From Humulus lupulus (lineage: Eukaryota > Streptophyta > Magnoliopsida > Rosales > Cannabaceae), in the NCBI RefSeq assembly GCF_963169125.1, contig NC_084794.1, positions 155,506,858-155,570,857 on the forward strand: a stretch of 64,000 nucleotides of DNA. Reading direction: 5' to 3'. A program made the position numbers and the translations under genes. Under the pieces are notes generated by a model, which ran no database searches, had not been told where the DNA came from, and worked only from the letters and a program-made list of their open reading frames with translations. Below are positions 1 through 11,229 of this stretch, piece after piece. How positions within the stretch are numbered: the first letter of the stretch is position 1; every line of letters begins with the position of its first letter.

Positions 1-690
1 GGACTCGAGGTAAGAAAATTACACCCGGGTTGTGATCAGGGCTTGGTTCCCAGTTAGCGAATATGATTATGATTGTGATTATATCAGTAGTTGAGAATAT
101 TTTGATAGGCATGCTTGTTTGTGCTGTAGCTGATTGTGTGTTCTGCAATCTATTCATTTGTTATATTTGATCTGAAAGTCTGGCCTAGGGAGCCGGGGCT
201 GATGTTAAGCGTGCAGAACACAACCCGAACTAAGTGTGTTGGGGTCAACTATATAACCAGAGGGCTCAGCCTAAGGGCGCAGGGCCTGAATGTCACCAAA
301 AAAACAGAAGTGTCATTTGCACTTAACTAACTGTATTGAATGCTGAGATTAAATTACATGTTAGATTGAGTAGATTATCATTGCCTAGCTTATTGCTTAT
401 GTTCAGTTGTTATTGAATTGAACGATTTAAGTTTGCAGTTTATATATTGTTGTTCATTTGTGTTTGTGAATTAAGTTTTCTTGCTAAGCCTTGGCTCACG
501 GGTGCTATGTGGTGCAGGTAAGGGAAAGGGAAAACTGGACCAGCCATGAGTTGGAGAGCTTTAGGGGCAGCGTGTACAATTGCAGCTACTCGACTGCCAC
601 GACCAATGGATCAACAAGGACTAGAGCCAAACTTGATTTTTCTGCTTAGGCTGGCTTGAGTTGTAATTATTTTGAGAGTTGTAAATGCCT
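1..690 (+). repeat. Truncated gypsy LTR remnant (G-like family)
   Basis: This stretch resembles the second half of the LTRs of element G and of the solo LTR at 41527-43848. Shared landmarks, in order, are the 'gaggtaagaaaa-tacaccc' block near position 8, the 'ttggctcacgggtgctatgtgg' block near 490, and the run ending in 'gttgtaa' near 680. The left part lies outside the window and the terminal 'ggcgttaca' end is not recognisable, so no target-site duplication can be read. It is probably an old, truncated relative of the same chromovirus family, inferred from shared blocks only. Confidence 0.65.
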
Positions 691-868
691 CCAGATGGTG
701 GCAAGATCAGGGCAAGACCAAGGTTAGTGACGAAATCTGGGTGCGCAAGAAGGGGACTTTGTTCGTGGTTGGTCTCTGTCTGGATGACGATAAAATTTGG
801 GCGACACCGAGGTTGGTAAAGGCAAATCTGCGGTGGGTCTCATTTTTTTTCCTTAACCATTTTCTAGT

Positions 869-994
869 GTAGAAAGTGATGAGAATGAAGGAGCAACACT
901 AGAAGAGTCATTGCAAGTTCCAATTACAAGAGAAAAAACTAGAAGGTTCAAAGAAGCACTTAATGGACTAATCCAAGAAATAACGGCTGACTAA
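869..994 (+). pseudogene. Short retroelement coding scrap
   Basis: An open stretch of 41 codons without its own ATG ends in a TAA at 992. It reads as acidic then basic residues and ends FKEALNGLIQEITAD, which resembles the C-terminal end of the Gag-associated ORF found in some plant gypsy elements. No zinc knuckle or catalytic motif is present. It sits just downstream of the truncated LTR, so both may be debris of one element. Function is not assignable beyond likely retroelement origin. Confidence 0.3.
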
Positions 995-2390
995 TCGATG
1001 GTGTTTCGATGTTTTTGTGATACAGTCATGAAAACTTTTTTTTTTTTGCCAAAACAATGCTTTTTCGATGGAAAATCGATGGATTTTCAATACAAAATTG
1101 ATGTTTTTTCAATGCAAAATCAATGGTGTTGCGATGTTTTTGCAATTCAATTATGAAAACTTAAAACGATGCTTTTTCGATACAATTTTGATGCTTTGTA
1201 CTGAAATTTGAAGAAAAGTTTGGAGGTTCATATTTTTCACTCAAATGTCCGTTTTAGATAATTATTTTTTTTAATTTTAGTATTTTTTCAAGATCTACAA
1301 AATTAAAATAAAAGAGACTTCGAATTGAAAAAAAAAATGTATGTTTGAATATTAAAATTATTTTTGTCTAAAATATTAAAATTATTATTTATTTATGATA
1401 ATAACTTATATCAACGTATTAAAATATTTCAATAAATTATCATTCATTCAGCATCAAATTTCCTATTATATATATTATATTGAGATTAAAAGAATACTTT
1501 ATGTATTTCAAAACCTGACACGGCTATGGTGCGTTGGTGACTTACTAGCCAACCAAACAATAATGATAAAATAGACGGTTAGATATATATATATATATAT
1601 TGGATTCTGCGCTTTATGAGAATTTTTTTTTTAAATATTAGCTAATTTATGAAAGTTTTTATCAAAACAAACCAAATCAGCTCAGCTCAGCTAATTAGTA
1701 TAGTAGCTATGCACTTGAAAGTACACGTGTCAGAATCCATACCCTAATTTTTGTCAAACTGTTTTGCTCATCACGAGTTGGAGATGACTTCTCTCAGATT
1801 TAACAATTTATTTGTAATATTTTTTGAAAAATGTGTCGGACAATATCGTGCAGTTTGATCTCATATCTGACGTGTGTCATCATGCATATATTCAATTATC
1901 AATATTATATATTTTGGATTCTGCGCTTTTAATAATAATTAAATCATAGGATATTAAACTATAATTTTTTTTTATAGATATTACGTAATGGAGTATAATT
2001 TAATTTGTTTAGGTTCAATAATAGAATAAATTATTAGGATTTAAAATGTTTTTGTTTTGGTCACTATTGTAGCTGATGATTCTTATTATTAAAAAATAAT
2101 CTCATAAAATACCAAGTTCAAAATTACAAGAATAGACACTCCAAAATTTATTTATATATATTTTCTACATTAACTTTTGAATCGTGGAATTATTTTAAAA
2201 ATAATAATAATAACAAAGCCTAAATAAAATTATGCACTTCAATAATTAAGAATTAAAAAAAATCCTAGGGTCTCTCTCTTTTCTTTCTAGCCCTGCTAGC
2301 CTAGGTTCCTAATTATGGGGCTCCGAGCAAGATTGTTGCTATCTTCATGTGGTGCTTGCCTATTTGACCCTCTTTCGTGATCTGTGTTCA
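995..2390. other. A+T-rich spacer with short dispersed repeats
   Basis: No gene is recognisable. Two related blocks of about 48 bp at 996-1044 and 1122-1170 share the pattern 'cgatggtgtttcgatgtttttg' followed by 'tcatgaaaac' or 'ttatgaaaac', and look like an old local duplication. A 'ttggattctgcgcttt' motif occurs twice, near 1600 and near 1917. There is a short TA run at about 1585-1600. The segment 2268-2390, just before the truncated copia LTR, does not match the corresponding part of the 3' LTR and is unclassified. Confidence 0.5.
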
Positions 2391-2470
2391 GCGACCTTGT
2401 CCGCGACTCAGCCAGAAAAAAAATTGATCGGTAATTTCGTTCCAATTTTATTTTCTATTGAGGAATATCA
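2391..2470 (+). repeat. Remnant of copia X 5' LTR
   Basis: These 80 bp match 7617-7696, the last 80 bp of the 3' LTR, with no indels and two mismatches that I can see. Homology stops abruptly upstream of 2391. Downstream, gag coding sequence starts immediately. The usual tRNA primer-binding site and leader are missing, so there is a second deletion at the LTR-gag junction. Confidence 0.9.
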
Positions 2471-5400
2471 ATTTTAAGACGTTCTGGTTCTACCTCTGTT
2501 GATATTAACAAGCCATTTCGTTTTGAGGGTTTGCACTTTAAGCGTTGGAAACAGAAGATGCTTTTTTATCTGACCATGAAGAAGGTTGCGTTTGTACTTA
2601 CTGCTCTGAAGCCGGTTGTCTCTGAAGCCTCGACCGACAAGGACAATCAGACTGAACGCGAGAAGCAACAGAAGGACTTGGACTCCTGGGTGGAAAATGA
2701 TTTCCTCTGTAAGAATTTTATTCTTAACGATTTATCTGATGATCTTTATGACTATTATAACTCAGACAAGTCAGCAAAAGAAATTTGGGAGGCGCTGCAA
2801 AAGAAATATGATACAGAAGAGGCGGGGACTAAAAAATACGCTGTTAGTCGCTCCCTGAAGTATCAAATGGTGGACGATAAATCTGTGGAGGCCCATTCTC
2901 ACGAAATTCAGAAAATTGCTCATGAGATTATCTCAGAAGGTATGACCCTTGATGAATAGTTTCAAGTTGCTGTTTTAATTGACAAATTACCTCCTTCCTG
3001 GAAGGACTTTAAAAATGTTCTCAGGCATAAGACTAAGGAATTTTCCTTAGAAAGTTTGATCACCCGCCTTCGTATCGAGGAGGAAGCAAGGAAACAAGAC
3101 CAGAAAGAAGAGGTGCTTGTTGTCTCTAACAGCATCCCTAAGAAGCCCACACCTACGGTTCTGAAGCAAAATGGCAAAACTTTTAAGAATCAAAACCGCA
3201 ACTCGAATTCAAATTCCAACCGCAACTCGAATTCAAATTCCAACCGCAACAACCAGAACAATCCTCGAAACAACAATCAGAGTTGGAACCATAACAGGAA
3301 CCAACATGGAAGGCAACAACCTCAACCTAAATAGAATGACTCTGGACAATTCCTTTGTTACGTTTGTAACAAGCCAGGTCATATGGCACGTAAGTGTAGG
3401 AACAAGCCAAGCACTGCTCCGCAGGCTAACTTGACTGAAGAAGCTTTTACAGCTATGATTTCTGAGATCAACCTTATTGGTGGATCAGATGGGTGGTGGG
3501 TAGACACTGGCGTTTCTCGCCATGTCTGCTATGATCATGCTATGTTTAAAACATACACTGCTGCTGATGATAAGAAAGTGTTGTTGGGAGATTCCTACAC
3601 CACTATTGTTGCTGGGATTGGAAATGTGGAGCTTAAGTTTACCTCAGGAAAGACTTTATTATTGAAAGATGTAATGCATACTCCTGAGATGAGAAAGAAT
3701 CTAGTTTCTGGTTTTCTGCTTAATAAGGTTGGGTTTACTCAAACTATTGGGGCTGATTTGTACACCATCACTAAGAATGGTATTTTTGTTGGGAAGGGTT
3801 ATGCTACTGATGGCATGTTTAAGTTAAATGTTGAATCCAATAAAGTTTCTCCTTCTGCTTATATGCTGTGTGATTTTAATGTTTGGCATGCTAGACTTTG
3901 TCATGTTAATAAGCGCATTATTAAGAACATGAGTAACATAGGACTGATTCCTAAAGTGTCAGATAACGATTTTGAAAAATGTGATTTTTGTAGTCAAGCA
4001 AAAATAACTAAGACTCCTCATAAGTCAGTTACTAGAGAATCTGAGCCTTTAGATTTAATTCATTAAGATATTTGTGAACTTGATGGAACGTTAACTAGGA
4101 ATGGTAAATGTTATTTCATCACTTTTATTGATGATTGTTCTGACTTTACTTATGTGTACTTAATGAAAAATAAAAGCAAATTATTTGTGACTGAAATTGA
4201 GAATCAATTCAATAAGAAAATTAAAAGGTTTTGTAGTGATAGAGGAACTGAATATAATTCAAGCATGTTTATTGAGTTTTATAATTCACATGGCATTGTA
4301 CACGAAACCACTGCACCATATTCACCTGAAATGAACGGTAAAGCTGAAAGAAAGAATCGAACTTTTACTGAATCTGTTGTGGCTATTTTATTAAATTCTG
4401 GTGCTGCATCTCATTGGTGGGGTGAAATTCTTTTAACTGTTTGTTATGTGCTAAATAGAGTTCCTAAGTCTAAAAGTAAAGTTTCACCTTATGAGATCTT
4501 GAAAAATAGGCAACCTAACCTGTCTTATTTTAGAACTTGGGGTTGTCTGGCTTATGTTTGTATTCCTGATCCTAAGAGAATTAAGCTAGCAAGTAGAGCC
4601 TATGAATGTGTATTTATCGGATATGCAATTAATAGTAAAGCATATAGGTTCTATGATTTAAATGCGCATGTTATTGTGGAATCAAATGATGCTGATTTTT
4701 ATGAACATAAATTGCCTTTTAAATTGAGAAATAGTGGGGGCGCATCTACTAGCAACATTCCTGTGATTAGGAATAATGAACATATTGAGGATAGAGAATC
4801 AGAACCTAGGAGAAGTAAGAGAACTAGAGTTGCTAAAGATTATGGTTATGATTTCTGTGTCTATATATTAGAGGAGGATCCTGCTAACCTCCAAGAAGCC
4901 TTGTGCTCTTTAGATGCTGACCTCTGGCAAGAAGCAATAAATGATGGGATGGACTCTCTTGAGTCTAACAAAACATGGCACTTAGTTGATTTACCTCCTG
5001 GTTGTAAGCCTATAGGTTGTAAGTGGATCTTGAAAAAGAAATTGAAACCCGATGGAACTGTTGAAAAATACAAGGCTCGTTTGGTAGCCAAGGGTTTTAG
5101 GCAGAGAGAAAATATAGATTTCTTTGACACTTTTTCACCTGTTACAAGGATAACATCCATTAGAGTTTTGATTTCCCTAGCTACCATTCACAATCTAGTT
5201 GTACACCAAATGGATGTTAAGACTTCATTTTTGAATGGTGAATTAGAAGAAGAGATCTATATGGATCAACCGGAAGGGTTTGTAATCCATGGCCAGGAAC
5301 ATAAGGTTTGAAAGTTAGATAAATCTCTGTATGGTCTTAAGCAGGCACCTAAGCAATGGCATGAGAAATTTGACAATTTAGTTATCTCACATGGATTTAA

Positions 5401-6418
5401 AGTGAATGAAAGTGACAAATGAATTTATTATAAATCTGATAATGACATTTGCACTATTGTATGTCTATATGTGGATGGCTTGCTCATATTTGGTTCGAAT
5501 ATCCATGCTGTGAATGCTGTGAAATCTCTGTTGTGTGCTAACTTTGATATGAAGGACCTCGGAGAAGCGAATGTAATCCTTGGTATTAAGATTACTAGGT
5601 CCGAAAAGGGAATTTCTTTGGATCAATCTCACTATATTGAGAAGATTCTAAAGAAATACAATTACTTTGATTGTAAACCTGCTTGCACACCATATGAACC
5701 AAGTGTAAAGCTATTTAAGAACACTGGTGACGGTGTAAGACAATCTGACTATGCGAGCATCATTGGCAGTCTTCGATATGCCACTGATTGTACGAGACCC
5801 GACATTGCCTATGTCATGGGATTATTGTGCAGGTTTACTAGTAGACCTAGTATAGAGCATTGACATGCTATTGAAAGGGTCATGAGATACCTAAAGAGAA
5901 CCATGAACCTTGGATTACATTATCAGAAGTTTCCAACTGTTCTTGAAGGTTATAGTGATGCAGACTGGAACTCTCTGTCTGATGACTCCAAAGCAACAAG
6001 TGGCTATATCTTTAGTATAGCTGGTGGAGCTGTTTCTTGGAAATCTAAGAAACAGACTATTTTGGCACAATCCACCATGAAGTCTGAAATGATAGCACTA
6101 GCTACAGCTAGTGAAGAAGCAGGTTGGCTGAGAAGCCTGCTAGCTGAGATCCCTTTATGGGAAAAACCGATACCAGCTGTGTTGATCCACTGCGATAGTA
6201 CCGCGGCTATTGCAAAAATTCAGAACCGTTATTACAATGGTAAGAGACGACAGATACATCGTAAGCATAGTACTATTAGAGAGTTTCTCTCAACAGGAGC
6301 TATTAGAGTGGATCATGTACGCATTGATGATAACTTAGCAGATCCTTTGACGAAAGGATTAGCTAGAGAGAAAGTCCATAAAACATCGAAGGGAATGAGA
6401 CTATTGCCCTTAGAATGA
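2471..6418 (+). pseudogene. Copia X gag-pol polyprotein with six in-frame stops
   Basis: One reading frame runs from the LTR junction to the terminal TGA at 6416 without any frameshift. Stops lie at 2957 (TAG), 3332 (TAG), 4064 (TAA), 5309 (TGA), 5420 (TGA) and 5861 (TGA). Gag (about 2480-3400) ends with a CCHC zinc knuckle at 3356-3397. Upstream of it is an Asn/Ser-rich spacer built on a perfect 24-bp tandem duplication (3194-3217, 3218-3241). The protease keeps a DTG triad (about 3502-3510). The integrase has an HHCC finger near 3880-4010, then the catalytic D, D (CSDRGTEY) and E (NGKAERKN). Reverse transcriptase spans about 4970-5700, and its YVDD box is altered to YVDG (Gly codon at 5477). 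RNase H (about 5940-6418) starts at YSDADW. A missing catalytic Asp plus the stops make this non-functional. The absence of indels suggests fairly recent decay. Confidence 0.93.
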
Positions 6419-6942
6419 TGAATCACTCATGATGGTAACCCAACCTAAAGACTGGAGATCCCAAGAACTAGGTTCAATGGGTAATAACAAGTTTTTGAAG
6501 TGATATGAGTTGAATCATGCTATTTCCATTAAAGCAAATAGAAGCATGAATTCCTGAAGCGATGAGAGGATGAGTTAATAGAAACTCTTAATGAGATCTA
6601 TACTCTATGTGGAGTGGAGTACTGAGCTCCAGGAGTACTCTTGATAGACTCACCTATGTGAATGTGGAAGTGGGGCCGCTTCCTATGGAATTTGGGCAAA
6701 ATTTCTAGAGCATTCACTATACTAGGATAGACGTGCATGGCCATTAACGCACGGGCTTTTTTGATTACACCCTTGAAAGGTTGGTGCGTGGTACGATGTT
6801 AGAAATAGAGTTCAAGACTACGTGTCACTCTAGTATAATCTAAATCGTATTCACTATGCAAATGTTCAAATCGAAAGATACATTTGTTTATGCACAATCT
6901 TATAGATTCTGAAATTTCTCGAGAAAATATTTTTAAAAATTC

Positions 6943-6953
6943 AAGTGGGGGAT
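6943..6953 (+). promoter_or_regulatory. Polypurine tract of copia X
   Basis: A purine-rich run (aagtgggggat) ends directly at the TGTTGG start of the 3' LTR. In LTR retrotransposons this tract primes plus-strand DNA synthesis. About 520 bp of non-coding sequence separates the pol stop from it. Confidence 0.8.
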
Positions 6954-7696
6954 TGTTGGTACTTTCTTTTGTGAATTGTTAAAAATTGAAAAAATATAGT
7001 TGTGTGTGATATGGGAAAAGTCCCACATGGAATTGAAACACTCTTCAAGGAGTGTATATAAGTTGTAAATGCTATGTCTTGGGGTGTGCCCTAAGGGGTA
7101 CCCAGTTTTGTGCGAATGGGTGAGGACTCACACACTTGACCACCACACGCGCGCCGCCGCCGTCGTCCGTCCGTCCGAGCTGAGCTGGCGGGTGGGTGGT
7201 GTGGTGTCGTAATTTTAATTTTTAATTTTTTCAACAAAGATAACTAAACGTTTATTATTAATTAAATTAATCTTAAAACGTTTATTTAAAAAAAACGATA
7301 TTATTCTAATTAAATGAAAATAAACGTTTTTTTTGCCGTTATGTTAATTTCCTCCTCTGATTTAATGGAAAAACGTTTTTAGACGTTTTGGGGGGGTTTC
7401 TTCTGTGTATAAGTTAGATCAAACATCTTTTGAAGAAGAGAAGTCTTTTTCTTTCTTAGTACTACAAATTTTCTCAGAACATTTTTATAAGGGTGTACAA
7501 GAACGATCTTCTCGTTGCAGGGAGGAATTGTACAGAGGCTGTTTTATCCTAGGGACGACGTGGTTGATAGACTGCCGTGCACACTTAGGGCAGAGCCACG
7601 AAACGTCTTAAAAAGAGCGACCTTGTCCGCGACTCAACCAGAAAAAAAATTGATCGGTAATTTCGTTCCAATTCTATTTTCTATTGAGGAATATCA
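6954..7696 (+). repeat. 3' LTR of copia X
   Basis: The 743-bp LTR begins TGTTGG after the polypurine tract and ends in ATATCA, giving the usual TG...CA boundaries. The end is confirmed by the matching 80-bp remnant at 2391-2470. A GC-rich simple-sequence patch (about 7145-7205, CCG/GTCC-type repeats) lies inside. Short ORFs read through the LTR are not considered genes. Confidence 0.88.
7011..7061 (+). promoter_or_regulatory. Copia X LTR promoter elements
   Basis: An imperfect palindrome at 7011-7028 (atgggaaaagtcccacat) is followed by a TATA box (tatataa, 7055-7061). This arrangement is common in plant copia LTRs and would mark the U3-R boundary about 30 bp further on. The assignment is from motif and position only. 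Confidence 0.6.
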
Positions 7697-9852
7697 GTAG
7701 GTGTGGATGGGTCTCTCTTGTGTGGCTAGAGCAGTCGATGAGGTGTTGCTGCACATCGGGGTTTAAGAAGACTTGGTTTGGATATGGGTTGTTGTTTGTA
7801 AGTGGTAGGTGGTGGCTGGGGTGTTGTGGATAGTCTTTTATATGCAGATTTATTTTATTTATTTTTATGTTTAGTTTTTTCAATAATGGTAGTTTTTATC
7901 AACCACTACCATTGTGTTGGTGTCGTAGAAGCACTTAGTGTGATTATGTTGGACAATACTTAGATTGATCTCATTGTTGTTCTTATATTTATTGATCCCT
8001 TATTTCATGATCTATCAACACCATGCGTTGGTTCTCATGAGTTTGGTGGATGGTTGTTTTATTTTCCATAATTTAATTTTAAATAATTGAATTATTATTC
8101 TTATCTTTTGGAGGATTATTGGTTTGTAGCCGTGGGGTTGGTATGTCATTTGCCTATTTGGAAAGAAAATTTAATTATTTCACTACACATTTATTGGAAA
8201 CTTGATTATTTGTGCCTAATAAAACCTTTAGTTGAAGTTTTTATAAGTTTTTTTTTGCAATTGATTATTATAAACGACTTAGTATGTTTATATTGTTGAT
8301 TTTGAGCATTTTTAATGAATATTTTTTTTAAATTAAGAATTATAAATTAAAGTTTCTCATATGATAAATTTGAATCTTTCTTAGTAAAATAAATCAATAA
8401 TACAATCTTAAATATAAGCTTATGAAAAGTAATTAAAAAAATATATTTATAAGATGATTTTTCTGATGACAAAATTTCATCTTTTATTTCTCTAACGATG
8501 AATATGACTTTTGGTGATTAGAAAGACTTTAATTATACTAAAATTATAGTATACTTACTAAAAAACTAAATTTTATAAATAGTGTTAATTTTTTTTTAGA
8601 AAAAGATGTATTTTAGTCAATTTTGATAAAAAAAACAAGGTTAAAAAAATTGGGTACTTTATTAGTTTTGTGTGTAAATATAACTATTTGAGACGTGGAA
8701 ACAAAATTACCATAGTTTATAAAGGAAGAAAGTTAAGGAATGTGATTTCTCCATAAATGAATCGAGGAAACCTTGATCTTTGGCCGAGTTGGGAAGCACA
8801 TTCACGTGACTTTTAAAAAGCTTTTAATCGATGGTGAGCGGTTCACGGAAAATGTTTTGTTTCGTCGCTAATCTGCTGTAAGTGATCTCATCATATTTAT
8901 TTATTAGAAAAATATTATTTTGATCTATTATATTTTTTTTTAATACGGTTTTTGTATTTTATTAAATAAAAATTCAGACAATGTATTATACAAAATTGAT
9001 CAAAATACTACCTTATACCCAATTTTAATTAAAATATTTTTAGTTATAAGATTATTTCTCAGATTATTAGTGATGCAATGTGTACTGAGAAGTGAAAAAA
9101 ATAGTACAAAATACTATTTTGATCTATTTTGTAAACACACAAGATCTAAATTGTTATTTCACAAAATATAAAAAAAGATATTTAGAAAAAACAGAATGGT
9201 TAAAGTGATATTTTCTCATATTTATTTAACCTAACTCATATGGACATAAAAGCTAATAGGAAAAATGACAAATAAACATAGTAAGGAAAAGATAATAATA
9301 AAAAAGACTTTAATTGTGAGTATTAGAAGAAACGTATAGTTTTTATGAAACGTATAGTTACTGAAAAAAAAAGACACGTATAGTTTTTATGAAATAAATA
9401 TAGAAGAAAATACGTCTATCTCCATTTGAGGATCTTATTATTATTTAATTGGCTAAGTCTTTTGCCATGTCTCTTTCTTGTGAATAGTTTGACAATAATG
9501 TGGGCTGTTTGTGGTGAGCTTTAATTTTTATATATGCAAGTACGTTACTAAGCGCCCAACTTATTTAATCTGTTGCTATTAATTAAAGAAATTAAGTACG
9601 TTATTCTTTCAAGCTAGATAGCAAAAAGAAGAAAGTATACAAAAATAACACTAATAATTGCATAAATATATAAATCGATATCAATTAATTAAGTACATGT
9701 AACATGCAAAAGTAAACCTTAGGTTTCCTTAAAAAAATGCAAAACCTACCAATTAAATAACAATTAAAACAGAGAAACTGTAGACTTCTCATATTATATA
9801 TATATATCGATCACACTTCTCATATAAATATATATATATATATAGCAGGGCG
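7697..9852. other. A+T-rich unannotated spacer
   Basis: I find no recognisable gene or transposon domain in these 2.1 kb. The sequence is A+T-rich with many homopolymer runs and stops in all frames. Short open frames near 7674-7883 and 8087-8299 have no motif I recognise and are treated as chance. A TA-rich microsatellite cluster begins near 9797. Confidence 0.5.
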
Positions 9853-10117
9853 CAATTTTTATACTATGACATATTATATATATACATATTATATTGTAGT
9901 TATAACAGTAATCCTATTAGTTTTTAAGAAATTTTGAATAATTTACGATGCCAAAAACATGGTTCAAATAATCAGTAGCACTTGTGCCTGCATTTTTATA
10001 TGCATCAAACTGACTGTTTTGAATATTGTTTTTGATATTGTAAATTATTCAAAAATTTTCAAAAACTGGTGGGATGTCTACTATAACTACAATATACAAT
10101 GTCATATAAAAAAATTG
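9853..10117. repeat. Foldback (MITE-like) inverted repeat 1
   Basis: The left arm (9853-9959) and right arm (10027-10117) are imperfect reverse complements over about 90-105 bp, with a spacer of about 67 bp. The arms share blocks such as 'tattgtagttata' and 'gaataatttac'. The left arm is longer because of an AT-dinucleotide expansion. There is no coding capacity. A transcript would form a long hairpin, as in foldback or MITE-type elements. The superfamily is not assignable because no convincing target-site duplication is visible. Confidence 0.7.
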
Positions 10118-10629
10118 AATTATAATTTCTCAACATGCCAAAAAACAGAGTCACCCTTACAAGTAAGGGCAAAAGTGGCACCCCCACTGTAAGTCTCCCT
10201 TATATACCCCAAATTGACTTATCTAAATACTTTATTTAAAATAAGAATAAATAGTATTTTTGCCACCCGAACTATGACTACTATATGATCGTGCCCCTGA
10301 ATGATTTGCGATGTTAAAAATTCCCCCCAAACTATACACGTTACTGAAATATATGACTTATGTTAGATTTCGTCCTATATAGCTAATAGATTGATGATGT
10401 GACATTTTGTCTATTGATGTAGTAGTGTCATGTGCAGAACAATTAGCAATTTTGCCCCCCGAACTTTAACCACAACCATATTGTGCCAATTTTATTAAAA
10501 CTAATTTAAATTTTTTTAAGAAAATCTATTTTTTTATTAAAATAATAATTAAATCCTTAAAAAATGTTAAAAATCATTTTAAAATAAACTATACTAAAAG
10601 TTATTAATTAAATAAATTAAATATATTCA
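10118..10629. other. Low-complexity spacer with MITE-like 'gccccc-gaact' blocks
   Basis: Blocks 'gccacccgaactatgac' (about 10262) and 'gccccccgaactttaacc' (about 10455) are arranged about 190 bp apart in the same orientation. Similar strings are frequent near the termini of small plant DNA transposons. I cannot define element ends, so the family is left open. Confidence 0.3.
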
Positions 10630-10946
10630 AAAATTAAAAATCTAATTAATAACAAATAACTTTTATTTTATTTTTTCTTTTCTTTTACAATATAAAATAA
10701 ACATATCTTAAAATAAAAATAAATCATAAAACAAAGTTTTTTCACCTTCATCCTCCTTTTAAATTAAAAGTTTTATTTATTTATTTAAGCTCTTCGTCCT
10801 TCATTATTCTCTTTAATAAAAGTTTATGCTATGTTTTAGTTTTATTTTAAATTTTCATTCTAAAATATATTTATTTTATATTGTAAAAAAAAGAAAATAA
10901 AAAAATAAAAAAGAGTTATTTGTTATTAATTAGATTTTAAAATTTG
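10630..10946. repeat. Foldback (MITE-like) inverted repeat 2
   Basis: The left arm (about 10630-10735) and right arm (about 10838-10946) are imperfect reverse complements. Matching blocks include 'tctaattaataacaaataac' on the left against its complement at about 10914-10935, and 'acaatataaaataaa' against 10872-10887. The spacer is about 100 bp. No coding capacity and no clear target-site duplication are visible. It lies directly before a CACTA-like terminus, and the two may or may not be related. Confidence 0.65.
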
Positions 10947-10957
10947 TAACGATTTAA

Positions 10958-11195
10958 CACTACAACGATTTTCACATTTAATGACTCTCTATAATGACTT
11001 GCACCAATGGTGTAAGTCATTAAACGTGGTGGGAAACGTTAATTTAAAAATATGAATATAAAATTATTTATCTATAAAATATCAAACATGTAAGAGCATT
11101 TAACATCTCCCCTGGGAAGATGTGCCAGACATCTAACGTCTCCCCTGGGAAGACGTTCCAGACATCTAACGTCTCCACTGGGAAGACATGCCACA
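10958..11195 (+). mobile_element. CACTA-like transposon terminus with subterminal repeats
   Basis: The segment begins CACTACAACG at 10958, matching the CACTA(CAA) terminal motif of plant En/Spm-type transposons. A near-perfect hairpin follows at 10993-11020 (atgacttgcacc / ggtgtaagtcat). Three tandem 33-bp units then occupy 11097-11129, 11130-11162 and 11163-11195, each holding an 'acgtct...agacgt' type palindrome. Palindromic subterminal repeats are typical of CACTA ends, where they bind transposase. I find no opposite TAGTG end and no transposase, so this is a remnant or non-autonomous end. Confidence 0.5.
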
Positions 11196-11229
11196 TGGGA
11201 CGTCTCCCATAGGCGACGCAACGCAAATG

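Larger units (their letters stand above)
2391..7696 (+). mobile_element. Ty1/copia retrotransposon X (5'-truncated, dead)
   Basis: The element consists of an 80-bp remnant of the 5' LTR, a full-length gag-pol frame, a polypurine tract and a complete 3' LTR. Domain order is Gag, protease, integrase, reverse transcriptase, RNase H, which defines Ty1/copia rather than Ty3/gypsy. The 5' LTR is cut down to its last 80 bp and there is no primer-binding site between it and gag, so the copy cannot be replication-competent. Six in-frame stops interrupt the polyprotein. No target-site duplication is visible, as expected after loss of the 5' end. Confidence 0.92.

Noticed and set aside
2616..2858. Alternative-frame ORFs inside copia X gag (also 3171-3434)
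   Set aside because: The main frame carries the Gag domain and zinc knuckle. These are out-of-frame shadows.
7140..7210. GC-rich patch in the copia X LTR as a possible CpG island of a host gene
   Set aside because: It is a short simple-sequence repeat inside the LTR, with no downstream host exon.
8087..8299. Hydrophobic 70-codon frame that could be a small membrane protein
   Set aside because: A+T-rich DNA gives Leu/Ile/Phe/Tyr-rich frames by chance. There is no promoter, neighbour or family support.
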